DNA of 33,588 nucleotides, taken from positions 1 to 33,588 of the forward strand of contig URIX01000012.1 in NCBI GenBank assembly GCA_900547975.1. The letters run 5' to 3'. Origin of the DNA: an uncultured Eubacteriales bacterium. GTDB lineage: Bacteria; Bacillota; Clostridia; Christensenellales; CAG-917. Position 1 is the stretch's first letter. Each line of letters starts with the position of its first letter. The notes under the pieces were generated by a model that was not told the origin of the DNA, did no database searches, and was given only the letters and a program-made list of their open reading frames with translations. A program made the position numbers and the translations under genes. Below, one piece after another: positions 25,535 through 33,563 of the stretch.

Positions 25535-27133
25535 ATGGGCAATTACGTTCTCGCCTACGACGTAGGCACAACAGGCATCAAAACTTGTCTTATCGAAATC
25601 GACAAGAGCATCAAGATTCTCTCGGCTGCGTCGCAAGGCTATCAACTTTACGTTCTTCCCGGCGGTGGCGCGGAACAAGACCCCGAAGAATGGTGGGACG
25701 CTCTGAAAGCGACCACTCGTCGCATTTTCGAAAACTCGTCCGTCAAGCCCGAACAAGTCGAAGGTATATCTTTCTGTTCGCAAGCGCAAGGCTTGGTGCT
25801 CGTAGACCGCGACGGCGTGCCCGTACATCGCGCGTTCAGTTATATGGATCAGCGCGCAACGAAGGAAATCAAGGACGGAATCAGATTCGGACTTCAAATC
25901 GAAGGCGCAAACGTTTTCAGACTTCTCAAATCCCTCGCCATAACCGGTGCTGCCCCGCTCAGCGTAAAGGACCCGCTTTGGAAATATCTCTGGCTCAAAA
26001 ACAACGAACCCGAAAATTTCGCGCGCGTATATAAGTGGCTCGACGTCAAGGAATATCTCATCGGGCGTATGACGGGCGAATTTGTCCTTACGCACGACTC
26101 GGCGTTCGGCACTATGCTTTACGACCTCAAAAACAAGTGTATAAGCAAATCTATGTGCAAGATGTTCGGCATCGACGTCAAGCATATGCCGAGGCTTATC
26201 GAATCCACCGAATGCGCAGGCACCCTCACCGAAAAGGCGGCAGAGGCACTCGGGCTCGTCAAAGGTATCAAAGTTTACGGCGGAGGTATGGACGCAAACC
26301 TTATCGGCGTAGGCGCAGGCTCGACGGGACTCGGCGACACGCACATTTACAGCGGCACGTCGGGCTGGGTCGGCACAATCACAGACAAACCCACAGTTGA
26401 CGTAACGTCGATGATTGCGGCGGTCGTGGCGGCGCAACCCGGCAGATACAACTACTTTGCCGAACTCGAAACGTCGGGCAAATGCTTTGAATGGGTCAAG
26501 AACCACATTGCCCTCGACGAGTGCGGAATCTATATCCAAAAGAAACACATCACCGACGACATCGAAAGCAAATATCTCAGTCTTTTCTCGTATATGACTT
26601 CAATCGTGGACGACATTCCCGCAGGAAGCGGCGGCGTAATCTTCACGCCTTGGCTTCACGGCAACCGTTGTCCGTTCGAAGACCCCAACGCGAGAGGTAT
26701 GTTCTTCAACATCAGCCTCGAAACCGGCAAAACCGAACTTATCCGCGCGGTGCTGGAAGGCATTTGCTATCACAAACGCTGGATGCTCGAAGCGTCCGCA
26801 AAGAAAGTCAAACCGTCCGACGTCATCAGATTCGTCGGTGGCGGCGCGCTTTCCGACTTCACTTGCCAAGTGCTTGCAGACATCACGGGTCACGTCATTG
26901 AAACCGTTGACAATCCGCAAAACATCGGCGCGGTGGGCGCGGCGGCGTGCGTCGGCGTAGGTTTGGGCATTATCCCCTCTTTTGACGAAATAAAGAAGTT
27001 TATCCCTGTAAAAAAGACGTTTAACCCCAACTTTGAGTTGAAAGAGAAAGTTTACGACAAGGGCTTCGAGGTGTTCAAATCCTTGTATAAACAAAACAAA
27101 AAGAACTTTGCGATTCTCAACGCAAACAAGTAA
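25535..27133 (+). CDS. FGGY-family carbohydrate kinase, xylulokinase-like
   Basis: The 532-residue protein has the two-domain FGGY sugar kinase layout. The N-terminal phosphate loop YDVGTTGIKTCLIE, the SFCSQAQGLVLVD and SYMDQRA blocks, and the KDPLWKYLWLKNNEPE segment are typical of xylulose and related pentulose kinases. The catalytic aspartate is in GGGMDANLIGVGAG, and the C-terminal ATP site is RFVGGGALSDFTCQVLADITG. It phosphorylates a sugar or polyol with ATP; xylulose is the best guess, but no isomerase or transporter gene is adjacent. AAGGTG precedes the ATG. It has its own promoter with a possible operator and converges on the nucleoside operon, sharing a terminator with it. Confidence 0.85.
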   Translation: MGNYVLAYDVGTTGIKTCLIEIDKSIKILSAASQGYQLYVLPGGGAEQDPEEWWDALKATTRRIFENSSVKPEQVEGISFCSQAQGLVLVDRDGVPVHRAFSYMDQRATKEIKDGIRFGLQIEGANVFRLLKSLAITGAAPLSVKDPLWKYLWLKNNEPENFARVYKWLDVKEYLIGRMTGEFVLTHDSAFGTMLYDLKNKCISKSMCKMFGIDVKHMPRLIESTECAGTLTEKAAEALGLVKGIKVYGGGMDANLIGVGAGSTGLGDTHIYSGTSGWVGTITDKPTVDVTSMIAAVVAAQPGRYNYFAELETSGKCFEWVKNHIALDECGIYIQKKHITDDIESKYLSLFSYMTSIVDDIPAGSGGVIFTPWLHGNRCPFEDPNARGMFFNISLETGKTELIRAVLEGICYHKRWMLEASAKKVKPSDVIRFVGGGALSDFTCQVLADITGHVIETVDNPQNIGAVGAAACVGVGLGIIPSFDEIKKFIPVKKTFNPNFELKEKVYDKGFEVFKSLYKQNKKNFAILNANK

Positions 27134-27154
27134 AACAAAAGGCACTCGCTTTTT

Positions 27155-27372
27155 TTAATTAATAATTAATAATGAATAATGAATAATTGAGGAAGGGGCT
27201 TTGCCCCTTACCCCAAAAGCATTATTGATAATTATTTAATATTTTTGTGAATTTAAGAAAGACGCTCGCAAATGCGAGCGTCTTTACGTATGTACGTAGT
27301 GAAAATTATTTCTTTTCAAGTGTGGACAGAGTCCACCCAAAATTATTAATTATTAATTATTAATTATTAATT
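27155..27372. repeat. AT-rich inverted flanks around the kinase/cdd intergenic region
   Basis: On the left (27155-27188) are runs of TTAATTAATAATTAATAATG type; on the right (27340-27372) is a 7-base tandem repeat (ATTAATT)n. Each reads as the reverse complement of the other. Between them are the hairpins AAGGGGC-ttt-GCCCCTT (27193-27209) and GTGGAC-aga-GTCCAC (27322-27336), and the terminator at 27258-27285. Confidence 0.55.
27258..27285. terminator. Bidirectional terminator between the kinase gene and cdd
   Basis: AAAGACGCTCGCA (27258-27270) and TGCGAGCGTCTTT (27273-27285) form a perfect 13-bp stem with a 2-base loop and A/T ends on both sides. It can stop the plus-strand kinase transcript and the minus-strand nucleoside operon. 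Confidence 0.85.
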
Positions 27373-27373
27373 C

Positions 27374-27778
27374 TCACAGTTCTTCGCCGGTAAATCTGAG
27401 CGGCATAACCTCGTCGAATTTGAACACTTTGAACTTGTCGGGCGTGCCGAGCACGACCTCGAAATCGCCGTCGCAAAATTCCGCCATAACTTGTCTGCAT
27501 ACGCCGCAGGGCGTGCACATAGGCGAAATCTCGCCCTCTCTGCCGCCTACGATTGCAATACATTGAAATTCTCTTTCGCCCTCGCTTATTGCTTTTGCAA
27601 ACGCGGTGCGCTCTGCGCAAATGGTGGGCGCAAACGCGGCGTTGTCAAAGTTGCAACCCGTGTATTCCTTTCCGCTCTTTCCGACGAGAACCGCCCCTAC
27701 TCTGAAATGCGAGTACGGAACGTAAGACATCTTGCGCATATCGTTGGCTTTTTCCATAAGGCGTTTGTAGTCGAGCAT
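27374..27778 (-). CDS. cdd: Cytidine deaminase
   Basis: The 134-residue enzyme deaminates cytidine and deoxycytidine to (deoxy)uridine, feeding Pdp and Udk. The zinc site is complete: C and the catalytic E in PTICAERTAFAKAI, and two cysteines in TPCGVCRQVMAEF. The length fits the small homotetrameric type. I chose the ATG at 27778, which has AAGGAAGG 8 bases upstream; a GTG three codons earlier would overlap that site. It is the last gene of the nucleoside operon, 17 bases after deoB, and is followed by the shared terminator. Confidence 0.94.
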   Translation of the reverse strand: MLDYKRLMEKANDMRKMSYVPYSHFRVGAVLVGKSGKEYTGCNFDNAAFAPTICAERTAFAKAISEGEREFQCIAIVGGREGEISPMCTPCGVCRQVMAEFCDGDFEVVLGTPDKFKVFKFDEVMPLRFTGEEL

Positions 27779-27795
27779 AGTCGTCACCTTCCTTT

Positions 27796-28959
27796 TTACT
27801 CTGTTACGTCGGCAAGGAAACTGTCGCCTGCCGTGTCCTTTTTGTCAACGCCGAGATAATCGAGAACCGTTGCGCTTATGTCGGCAAAAGTGCTTCTCGT
27901 GCCGAGATTTACGCCCTCTTTGACGTGCTTGCCGCAAACGATCATCGGGACATACTCGCGAGAGTGGTCGGTTGACGGCGTAGAGGGGTCGCAACCGTGG
28001 TCGGCGGTGATAATCAATATATCGTCGTCGCGCATATTCGGCAAGAATTCGCCCAGTTGCACGTCAAATTCGCTCATAGCGTTTGCGTAGCCCGCAATGT
28101 CGTTGCGATGACCGTACTTCATATCGAAGTCCACGAGGTTGACGAAGCACAGTCCTTCGAAGTCGCGTTTTTGAATGTCGAGAGTGACTTGCATGCCGTG
28201 CGTATTGCTCGTTGTACGGTTGGATTCGCTCACGCTCTTGCCCGCGAATATGTCGTAGATTTTGCCGACGGATATCGTGGCAAGTCCTGCGTCTTTCAAG
28301 CAATCGAGCATAGTCGTATGCGGCGGAATGAGCGAATAGTCGTGTCTGTTTGCCGTGCGAGTAAATGGATATTCGCCCGTGAAAGGACGCGCTATGACTC
28401 TGCCCACGCAATGCTCGCCTTGCAACATTTCGCGCGCGATTTCGCAGTATTTGTAGAGTTCGGGAACGGGAACGACGTCCTCGTGCGCGGCGATTTGGAA
28501 CACGCTGTCCGCCGACGTGTACACGATGAGCGCACCCGTTTTGATGTGTTCCTCGCCGTAGTCTTTGATGACTTCCGTGCCCGAATACGGCTTGTTGCAA
28601 AGCACTTTTCTGCCCGTGCGTTTTTCAAATTCCGCTATCACGTCTTCGGGAAATCCGTTCGGATAGGTCGGAAGCGGCTTGGGCGAAATTATGCCCGCGA
28701 TTTCCCAGTGTCCTATCGTGGTGTCCTTGCCCATAGACGTTTCTTTGAGGCGAGCGAAACTTCCCTTCGGATTCGCTATGCCGCCGCCGACGGTGTCTAT
28801 GTTGAAAAGACCGAGATTTATGAGGTTGGGACAATGAAAATGCTCGTCTTTACGGATTGCGCCGAGTGTGTTGCTCCCTTCGTCGTTCCAAAGATACGAA
28901 TCGGGCATTTCGCCGCAACCGCAACTGTCAAGCACGATGATAAAAACTCTTTTACTCAT
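27796..28959 (-). CDS. deoB: Phosphopentomutase
   Basis: The 387-residue enzyme interconverts (deoxy)ribose 1-phosphate and 5-phosphate, linking the phosphorylases to DeoC. It belongs to the alkaline phosphatase superfamily: the metal-binding D11 (IVLDSCGCGE), the phosphorylated threonine T80 in GKDTTIGHWEIAG (equivalent to T85 of the Bacillus cereus enzyme), VDFDMKYGHRND, and ITADHGCDPSTPSTDHSRE near the end. AGGTG lies before the ATG. A 150-bp gap with small hairpins separates it from deoD, and cdd follows closely. Confidence 0.96.
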   Translation of the reverse strand: MSKRVFIIVLDSCGCGEMPDSYLWNDEGSNTLGAIRKDEHFHCPNLINLGLFNIDTVGGGIANPKGSFARLKETSMGKDTTIGHWEIAGIISPKPLPTYPNGFPEDVIAEFEKRTGRKVLCNKPYSGTEVIKDYGEEHIKTGALIVYTSADSVFQIAAHEDVVPVPELYKYCEIAREMLQGEHCVGRVIARPFTGEYPFTRTANRHDYSLIPPHTTMLDCLKDAGLATISVGKIYDIFAGKSVSESNRTTSNTHGMQVTLDIQKRDFEGLCFVNLVDFDMKYGHRNDIAGYANAMSEFDVQLGEFLPNMRDDDILIITADHGCDPSTPSTDHSREYVPMIVCGKHVKEGVNLGTRSTFADISATVLDYLGVDKKDTAGDSFLADVTE

Positions 28960-29006
28960 ATTTTCACCTTACAATTTCTTTGCTGTTTCGTTATCGGATA
29001 TTTTCG

Positions 29007-29098
29007 TTATTGCGATTTTGCATTGCGCAATAACCTTTATTTATGCGATTCGCATTAAAGCCTACGCTATTATTGCGATTTCACATTATAACCTACCC
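29007..29098. repeat. Hairpin-forming repeats between deoD and deoB
   Basis: TTATTGCG (29007-29014) pairs with CGCAATAA (29026-29033), and ATGCGA-t-TCGCAT follows at 29043-29055. A third related unit (TATTATTGCGATTTCACATT) ends near 29098. The three share the pattern GCGATT..CATT...CCT with a period of roughly 30 bases. They may protect or attenuate the mRNA between the cistrons. Confidence 0.5.
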
Positions 29099-29109
29099 AC
29101 GCTTGCATT

Positions 29110-29817
29110 TTATGCGAGTTCGAGCGCGATTTCCATCATTTTCGTAAACGAATTTTGTCTTTCTTCTGCGGTCGTGTTTTCTTCGGGATAGATGAAACTG
29201 TCGCTTACAGTGCAGATACACAACGCTTTTTTGCCTGCGCGCGCCGCATTGCAGTAGAGCGCGGCGGATTCCATTTCAACGCCGAGAACGCCCATCTTTG
29301 CCCATTGCATACCGCTGTTTGCGTCGTCGTAGAACGTGTCCGACGAGAAGATGTTGCCCACCTTGTAGTTTACGCCCGCTTTTTCGCAAAGTTCAGCCGC
29401 CCTGCGCACGAGGTCGAAATCGGCAATCGGGCAGAACGTACCCGGAAGATTGTATTGCATGGCGTAATTTCCGTTGGTGCAAGCGCCCATTGCGATAATG
29501 ATGTCGCGGGCGTGCAAATCCTTGTCGAACGAGCCGCACGAACCGATACGAATGATGTTTTTCACGTCGTAGAAGTTGAAAAGTTCGTACGAATAAATGC
29601 CGATTGCGGGTTGCCCCATACCCGACGCCATAACGGAAACGCGTTTGCCCTTGTAATAGCCCGTATAGCCGTTTACGCCTCTGACGTTGTTGACCAAGAC
29701 GGCGTTTTCAAGGAAGTTTTCCGCAATGAACTTTGAGCGAAGTGGGTCGCCCGGCATTAAGACTGTGTCGGCAAAATCGCCGAGTTTTGCTGTGATGTGT
29801 GGGGTTGGAACTGACAT
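29110..29817 (-). CDS. deoD: Purine-nucleoside phosphorylase, DeoD type
   Basis: The 235-residue protein has the length and motifs of the hexameric DeoD family: MSVPTPHITAKLGDFADTVLMPGDPLRSKF, NNVRGVNGYTGYYKG, VMASGMGQPAIGIYSYEL, RIGSCGSF, VEMESAALYC and CTVSDSF. It cleaves purine (deoxy)nucleosides with phosphate to the free base and (deoxy)ribose 1-phosphate. GGGAG lies 7 bases before the ATG. It sits between deoC (130-bp gap) and deoB. The bases released could be reused by the Hpt encoded in the same window. Confidence 0.96.
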   Translation of the reverse strand: MSVPTPHITAKLGDFADTVLMPGDPLRSKFIAENFLENAVLVNNVRGVNGYTGYYKGKRVSVMASGMGQPAIGIYSYELFNFYDVKNIIRIGSCGSFDKDLHARDIIIAMGACTNGNYAMQYNLPGTFCPIADFDLVRRAAELCEKAGVNYKVGNIFSSDTFYDDANSGMQWAKMGVLGVEMESAALYCNAARAGKKALCICTVSDSFIYPEENTTAEERQNSFTKMMEIALELA

Positions 29818-29874
29818 AATTATACTCCCTTTACGTTATTTTTCGAACGCATTTACGTATGCGCTCGTGTATAT

Positions 29875-29909
29875 ATGCGGCAAATTCGGATAATCCGTTT
29901 TCGCCGCAT
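29875..29909. repeat. Hairpin in the deoC-deoD gap
   Basis: ATGCGGC (29875-29881) pairs with GCCGCAT (29903-29909), and CGGAT/ATCCG pair inside the loop. No T-run follows on the minus strand, so it is more likely an mRNA-processing or stabilising stem than a terminator. Confidence 0.5.
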
Positions 29910-29947
29910 TTGCATATTTACATATGCGCAAATTCAAATACGTTCAA

Positions 29948-30616
29948 TCAATACTCGCCTTCGCTTTCCTGCTTTTTGACGATTTTGACGATTCTGCTCG
30001 TGCCGAGTCTGGACGCGCCGAGTTCGACGAATTTTTCCGCGTCCTCAATAGACGAAATGCCGCCTGCGGCTTTCATTCTGACGTTCTTTCCGACGTGCTT
30101 TGCAAAAAGTTCGATGTCGGCAAAGGTTGCGCCCGCTTTCGAGAATCCCGTAGAAGTCTTGATAAAGTCCGCGCCCGCTTTCGTGACGAGTTCGCACATC
30201 TTGACTTTTTCCTCGTCGGAGAGAAGGCAAGTCTCGATGATGACTTTGAGAATCTTCTCGCCGCACGCGTTTTTGAGAGTTCTGATTTCGTTTTCGACGT
30301 AATCGTAGTTACCCGCCTTGAGCTGCCCGATATTAATGACCATATCGATTTCGTCCGCGCCGTTTGCGATTGCGTCTTTGGTTTCAAATTCCTTGACGGC
30401 GGTGGTGTTGTAACCGTTGGGAAATCCGATGACCGTGCAAATCTTCACTCTGCCGTTTGCGTACTCGCTCGCTCGTTTGACGTAGCAAGGCGGAATGCAC
30501 ACCGACGCCGTTTGATACTTGATACCGTCGTCGCAAATCGCTTTGATTTCGTCCCAAGTTGCCGTTTGCGCAAGCAAGGTATGGTCGCATTTGCTCAAAA
30601 TTTCTTTGATTTCCAT
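29948..30616 (-). CDS. deoC: Deoxyribose-phosphate aldolase
   Basis: The 222-residue class I aldolase splits 2-deoxyribose 5-phosphate into acetaldehyde and glyceraldehyde 3-phosphate, the end of deoxynucleoside catabolism. The Schiff-base lysine K153 lies in DFIKTSTGF; the proton-relay residues D91 (EIDMVINIG) and K182 (VRMKAAGGI) are present, with CTVIGFPNGYN and KVIIETCLL in between. GAGG stands 8 bases before the ATG. The gene is in the middle of the operon, 77 bases after udk. Confidence 0.96.
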   Translation of the reverse strand: MEIKEILSKCDHTLLAQTATWDEIKAICDDGIKYQTASVCIPPCYVKRASEYANGRVKICTVIGFPNGYNTTAVKEFETKDAIANGADEIDMVINIGQLKAGNYDYVENEIRTLKNACGEKILKVIIETCLLSDEEKVKMCELVTKAGADFIKTSTGFSKAGATFADIELFAKHVGKNVRMKAAGGISSIEDAEKFVELGASRLGTSRIVKIVKKQESEGEY

Positions 30617-30693
30617 ATATTTTACCTCAAATTTGTTCTTTTATTTTTTCGTTTATTGTATATGCGCGCCGCTTTTTTCGGTTACGCGTCTTT

Positions 30694-31314
30694 TTACGTG
30701 TTGTTTGCGATTCTGTGAAGTATGGCGTTGACAATCATCTCGTACGCCACTTCATTGTAGCCGCCTTCGGGTACGATTATGTCGGCAAATCGTTTCGTAG
30801 GTTCAATGAAATGTTCGTACATCGGCTTGACCGTGGCAAGATACTGATTCACGACGGATTCGAGGCTTCTGCCCCTCTCTCTGACGTCGCGCAGAATGCG
30901 CCTCAGTATTCGCACGTCGGCGTCGGTGTCGACAAATATCTTTATGTCCTGAAGTTTGAGAAGGTCGCTGTTGTAGAAGTTCAACAATCCTTCGAGGATA
31001 ATGACCTTTGCGCTTTTCGTTTCGGCAACCTCGTCCGTGCGCACATACCGGGTGAAGTCGTACACGGGGTGATATATCGTTTCGCCGTTTTTGAGTTTTT
31101 TGAGATGCTCGACGAGCAAATCGGTGTCGAACGAATCGGGGTGGTCGTAGTTTATCTTCACTCTTTCTTCAAACGGAATATCCCTGTTCGACTTATAGTA
31201 GGAATCCATACTGAGCATAGCCGCGTCCGAGCCGAACGCCTTGCTGATTCTGCTCGCAAGAGTGGTTTTGCCGCTTCCCGTGCCACCGCATATTCCGATA
31301 ACTATGCTTCCCAT
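30694..31314 (-). CDS. udk: Uridine kinase
   Basis: The 206-residue enzyme phosphorylates uridine and cytidine to UMP and CMP. The phosphate loop GICGGTGSGKTTLA is at the N-terminus, followed by DSYYKSNRDIPFEERVKINYDHPDSFD-type substrate-binding residues and IILEGLLNFY, then the lid region RDVRERGRSL. I chose the ATG at 31314, which follows GAGG by 5 bases and 7 bases after the tdk stop. An earlier in-frame start would place 41 unrelated residues in front and overlap tdk. Confidence 0.94.
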   Translation of the reverse strand: MGSIVIGICGGTGSGKTTLASRISKAFGSDAAMLSMDSYYKSNRDIPFEERVKINYDHPDSFDTDLLVEHLKKLKNGETIYHPVYDFTRYVRTDEVAETKSAKVIILEGLLNFYNSDLLKLQDIKIFVDTDADVRILRRILRDVRERGRSLESVVNQYLATVKPMYEHFIEPTKRFADIIVPEGGYNEVAYEMIVNAILHRIANNT

Positions 31315-31321
31315 ACTCACC

Positions 31322-31918
31322 TCACAGATACAAGCCTTTCGCTTCTTGTTCGGCTTTCTTTTTGAGCCAGCACTTTCTGCACATAGCGACGTAGCGGTCG
31401 TTTCCGCCGAGGCACACCTGCTCGCCCTTGAAAACAATGTTGCCGTTGTCGTCCATACGCGCGTTGACAGTCGCTTTTGCGCCGCACTTACACACGGATT
31501 TTATCTCGCTTATCGACTCGGCTATCTCGAAAAGGCGTTTGCTTCCCGGAAACATATGCGTCGTAAAGTCGGTCGCAAGCCCGAAGCACAGCACGGGTAT
31601 GTTGAAATCTATGACGATTTGACCCAGTTGGTCGACTTGTTCGGGGGTGAGGAACTGACACTCGTCAACGATGATGACGTTGTATCCGCTGAATTTGTCC
31701 TTGTAGAGTTGATACAAGTCCTCGTTTTGCGCAACGGCGACTGCCTCTGCCGAAAGGCCTATGCGAGAGCGGGTTATAGTCACGCCGTCGCGAGTGTCCA
31801 CGATAGGCTTGACAAGCACGACTTTCATTCCTCTTTCTTCATAGTTGAACTTGGTGATGAGTGCCTGCGCCGTCTTAGAACACCCCATTGCGCCGAATTT
31901 GAAATATAATTTTGCCAT
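31322..31918 (-). CDS. tdk: Thymidine kinase, type II
   Basis: The 198-residue enzyme makes dTMP from thymidine. The phosphate loop is GAMGCSKTAQAL, a variant of the usual GxMxSGKT (the glycine before the lysine is serine, as in some bacterial type II kinases). Then come VIIVDECQFLT and GLATDF, and the structural zinc site with two cysteine pairs (VCKCGAKA and MCRKCW). AAAGGA lies 7 bases before the ATG. Having Tdk and Pdp in one operon places salvage and breakdown of thymidine under common control. Confidence 0.93.
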   Translation of the reverse strand: MAKLYFKFGAMGCSKTAQALITKFNYEERGMKVVLVKPIVDTRDGVTITRSRIGLSAEAVAVAQNEDLYQLYKDKFSGYNVIIVDECQFLTPEQVDQLGQIVIDFNIPVLCFGLATDFTTHMFPGSKRLFEIAESISEIKSVCKCGAKATVNARMDDNGNIVFKGEQVCLGGNDRYVAMCRKCWLKKKAEQEAKGLYL

Positions 31919-31975
31919 TTGTATATCCTTTGTAATTTTGACTTTTACGTCTTTTGAGTTTTGCGATTTATGCTT

Positions 31976-33277
31976 TTATTCCACTCTGTCAAGCACTATG
32001 GGGCGTTTTTGCGGTTCTTCGTCCCCTATTATCGTCGACGCGTAGAATTTTTCAAGCGCGGGCGCGAATCTCTTTTCTTCGGAAGTGTGCATAACCGCAA
32101 TCTCGTCGCCCTCGTTTACGTAATCGCCCGTTTTCTTTTTGAGCACGATACCTGCCGAAAAATCGATGCTTTCCTCTTTGGTGTTTCTGCCTGCGCCGAG
32201 AAGAAGGCTGGATATGCCGTAACCCTCGGTATCCACGCGTTGAATATATCCGCTCTTTTTCGCCTTTACCCTCATAACGTAAGGTGCTTTTGCAAACTTG
32301 TCGGGATTTTCGATACACTCGACGTCGCCGCCCTGCGCCTTGACCATCTTTTTGAGCGTTTCGAGCGCGCTTCCGTCGGCGAGTGCGCCTTTGACCATCT
32401 TTTCACATTCCTCAACGCTGCCCTTTCCCGCAAGATAGATCATATTCGTTGCCAAAATTACGCAGATTTCGGTGAAATCTTCGGGACCGTGACCGTTCAA
32501 AGTGTCGATTGCTTCCTTAACTTCGAGCGTGTTGCCGATTGCGTCGCCGAGCGGTCTGTCCATATCCGTGATAAGCGCGAGCATTTTTTTGCCCGCTTGT
32601 TTGCCTATCTCGACCATAGTTTTTGCAAGTTTTCTGCTTTCTTCTATGGTTTTTGTGAACGCGCCGCTTCCCGTCTTTACGTCAAGCACTATGCAATCGT
32701 CGTCCGCGGCGAGTTTCTTGCCCATAATGCTCGACACCACGAGCGGCAAACTGTCAACCGTCGCAGTAACGTCGCGAAGAGCGTACAACTTTTTGTCCGC
32801 AGGCGCGAGGTCTTTGTTTTGTCCCACTATGCAAACGCCGATTTCGTTGACGTTCTTCAAAAATTCTTCTTCGGAAATGTCGGTTTTGAACCCGGGGATC
32901 GATTCGAGTTTGTCAATCGTTCCGCCCGTATGTCCCAAACCTCTGCCACTCATCTTCGCCACTTTTACGCCGAGAGAAGCAACCAAAGGCGCAACCACGA
33001 GGCTCGTTTTGTCGCCCACGCCGCCGGTCGAGTGCTTGTCAACTCTTATGCCGTTTATGGACGAAAAATCGAGACGTTGACCCGAATCGCGCACCGCAAA
33101 AGTGAGCGCAACCGTTTCGTCGAAGTTCATACCGTTAAAGAAAATCGCCATAAGCAAAGCCGAAGCCTGATAGTCGGGGATTTCGCCCTTGACGTATCCG
33201 TCGATAAAAAAGTCGATTTCTTCTTTGGAAAGTTCGCCGCCGTCGCGTTTTTTGCGAATAATGTCGTACATTCTCAT
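31976..33277 (-). CDS. pdp: Pyrimidine-nucleoside phosphorylase
   Basis: The 433-residue protein cleaves uridine, thymidine and deoxyuridine with phosphate. Family blocks are MYDIIRKKRDGGELSKEEI, DKHSTGGVGDKTSL (phosphate site), KMSGRGLGHTGGTIDKLESI, YALRDVTATVDS and DVKTGSGAFTKT. These fit the broad-specificity Pdp of Bacillota, rather than an E. coli-type DeoA, but sequence alone does not settle specificity. GGAGG lies 5 bases before the ATG. It is the first gene of the operon pdp-tdk-udk-deoC-deoD-deoB-cdd. Confidence 0.95.
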   Translation of the reverse strand: MRMYDIIRKKRDGGELSKEEIDFFIDGYVKGEIPDYQASALLMAIFFNGMNFDETVALTFAVRDSGQRLDFSSINGIRVDKHSTGGVGDKTSLVVAPLVASLGVKVAKMSGRGLGHTGGTIDKLESIPGFKTDISEEEFLKNVNEIGVCIVGQNKDLAPADKKLYALRDVTATVDSLPLVVSSIMGKKLAADDDCIVLDVKTGSGAFTKTIEESRKLAKTMVEIGKQAGKKMLALITDMDRPLGDAIGNTLEVKEAIDTLNGHGPEDFTEICVILATNMIYLAGKGSVEECEKMVKGALADGSALETLKKMVKAQGGDVECIENPDKFAKAPYVMRVKAKKSGYIQRVDTEGYGISSLLLGAGRNTKEESIDFSAGIVLKKKTGDYVNEGDEIAVMHTSEEKRFAPALEKFYASTIIGDEEPQKRPIVLDRVE

Positions 33278-33322
33278 ATATGCCTCCAGCGCGCAAGCGC
33301 ACGCAAAGTTTTTTGTATTAGT

Positions 33323-33351
33323 ATTATACTACATATATTCAAAGAATAAAA
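33323..33351 (-). promoter_or_regulatory. Probable promoter of the nucleoside operon
   Basis: On the minus strand TATAAT lies at 33328-33323, about 45 bases before the pdp ATG. The hexamer 17 bases upstream (TTTTAT) is a weak -35 box. The leader holds no riboswitch-like structure, only a GC-rich GCGTGCGCTTGCGCGC stretch near the ribosome binding site. A weak -35 box suits a regulated operon, but no operator is clear. Confidence 0.5.
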
Positions 33352-33404
33352 GACCCAATATTTTAATTATCTAATCGTTCAAATGCTTTTTTTGCATCGA
33401 AAAA

Positions 33405-33423
33405 GGACGCCTTTTCGGCGTCC
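33405..33423 (-). terminator. Terminator from an operon entering at the right edge
   Basis: GGACGCC and GGCGTCC form a 7-bp stem with a 5-base loop, followed on the minus strand by TTTTT. The gene it serves would lie beyond 33588; the 311-bp stretch 33278-33588 holds only this terminator, the pdp promoter and a repeat copy. Confidence 0.75.
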
Positions 33424-33428
33424 ATTGC

Positions 33429-33563
33429 TCAAACGGCGTTGCGGCAATGTCAATCGCCCACGCCGTCATTCAGAGCTTAGCGTGGGAATCCCCTAAATAG
33501 AAACGTAAACTTTTGGGGCGATTGTCAAAAACCGCACTTGTTCTCGCAATCACTAACCGCGCA
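33429..33563. repeat. 135-bp inverted copy of the right part of the 232-bp element
   Basis: Read on the minus strand, these 135 bases are identical to 21573-21707. Similarity stops abruptly at 33563 (GCGCA then AGCCC instead of GAGAA). The two copies are 11.7 kb apart and in opposite orientation, bracketing spoIIE, the S component, the kinase and the nucleoside operon. Confidence 0.85.

Noticed and set aside
31315..31437. Upstream start giving a longer uridine kinase
   Set aside because: It would overlap tdk by more than 100 bases, and the added residues match nothing; the ATG at 31314 fits the family and has GAGG.
31961..33349. Open frame of 462 codons on the plus strand
   Set aside because: It mirrors pdp, which is a complete conserved gene on the other strand. 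The frame has no known motif and covers the pdp promoter region.
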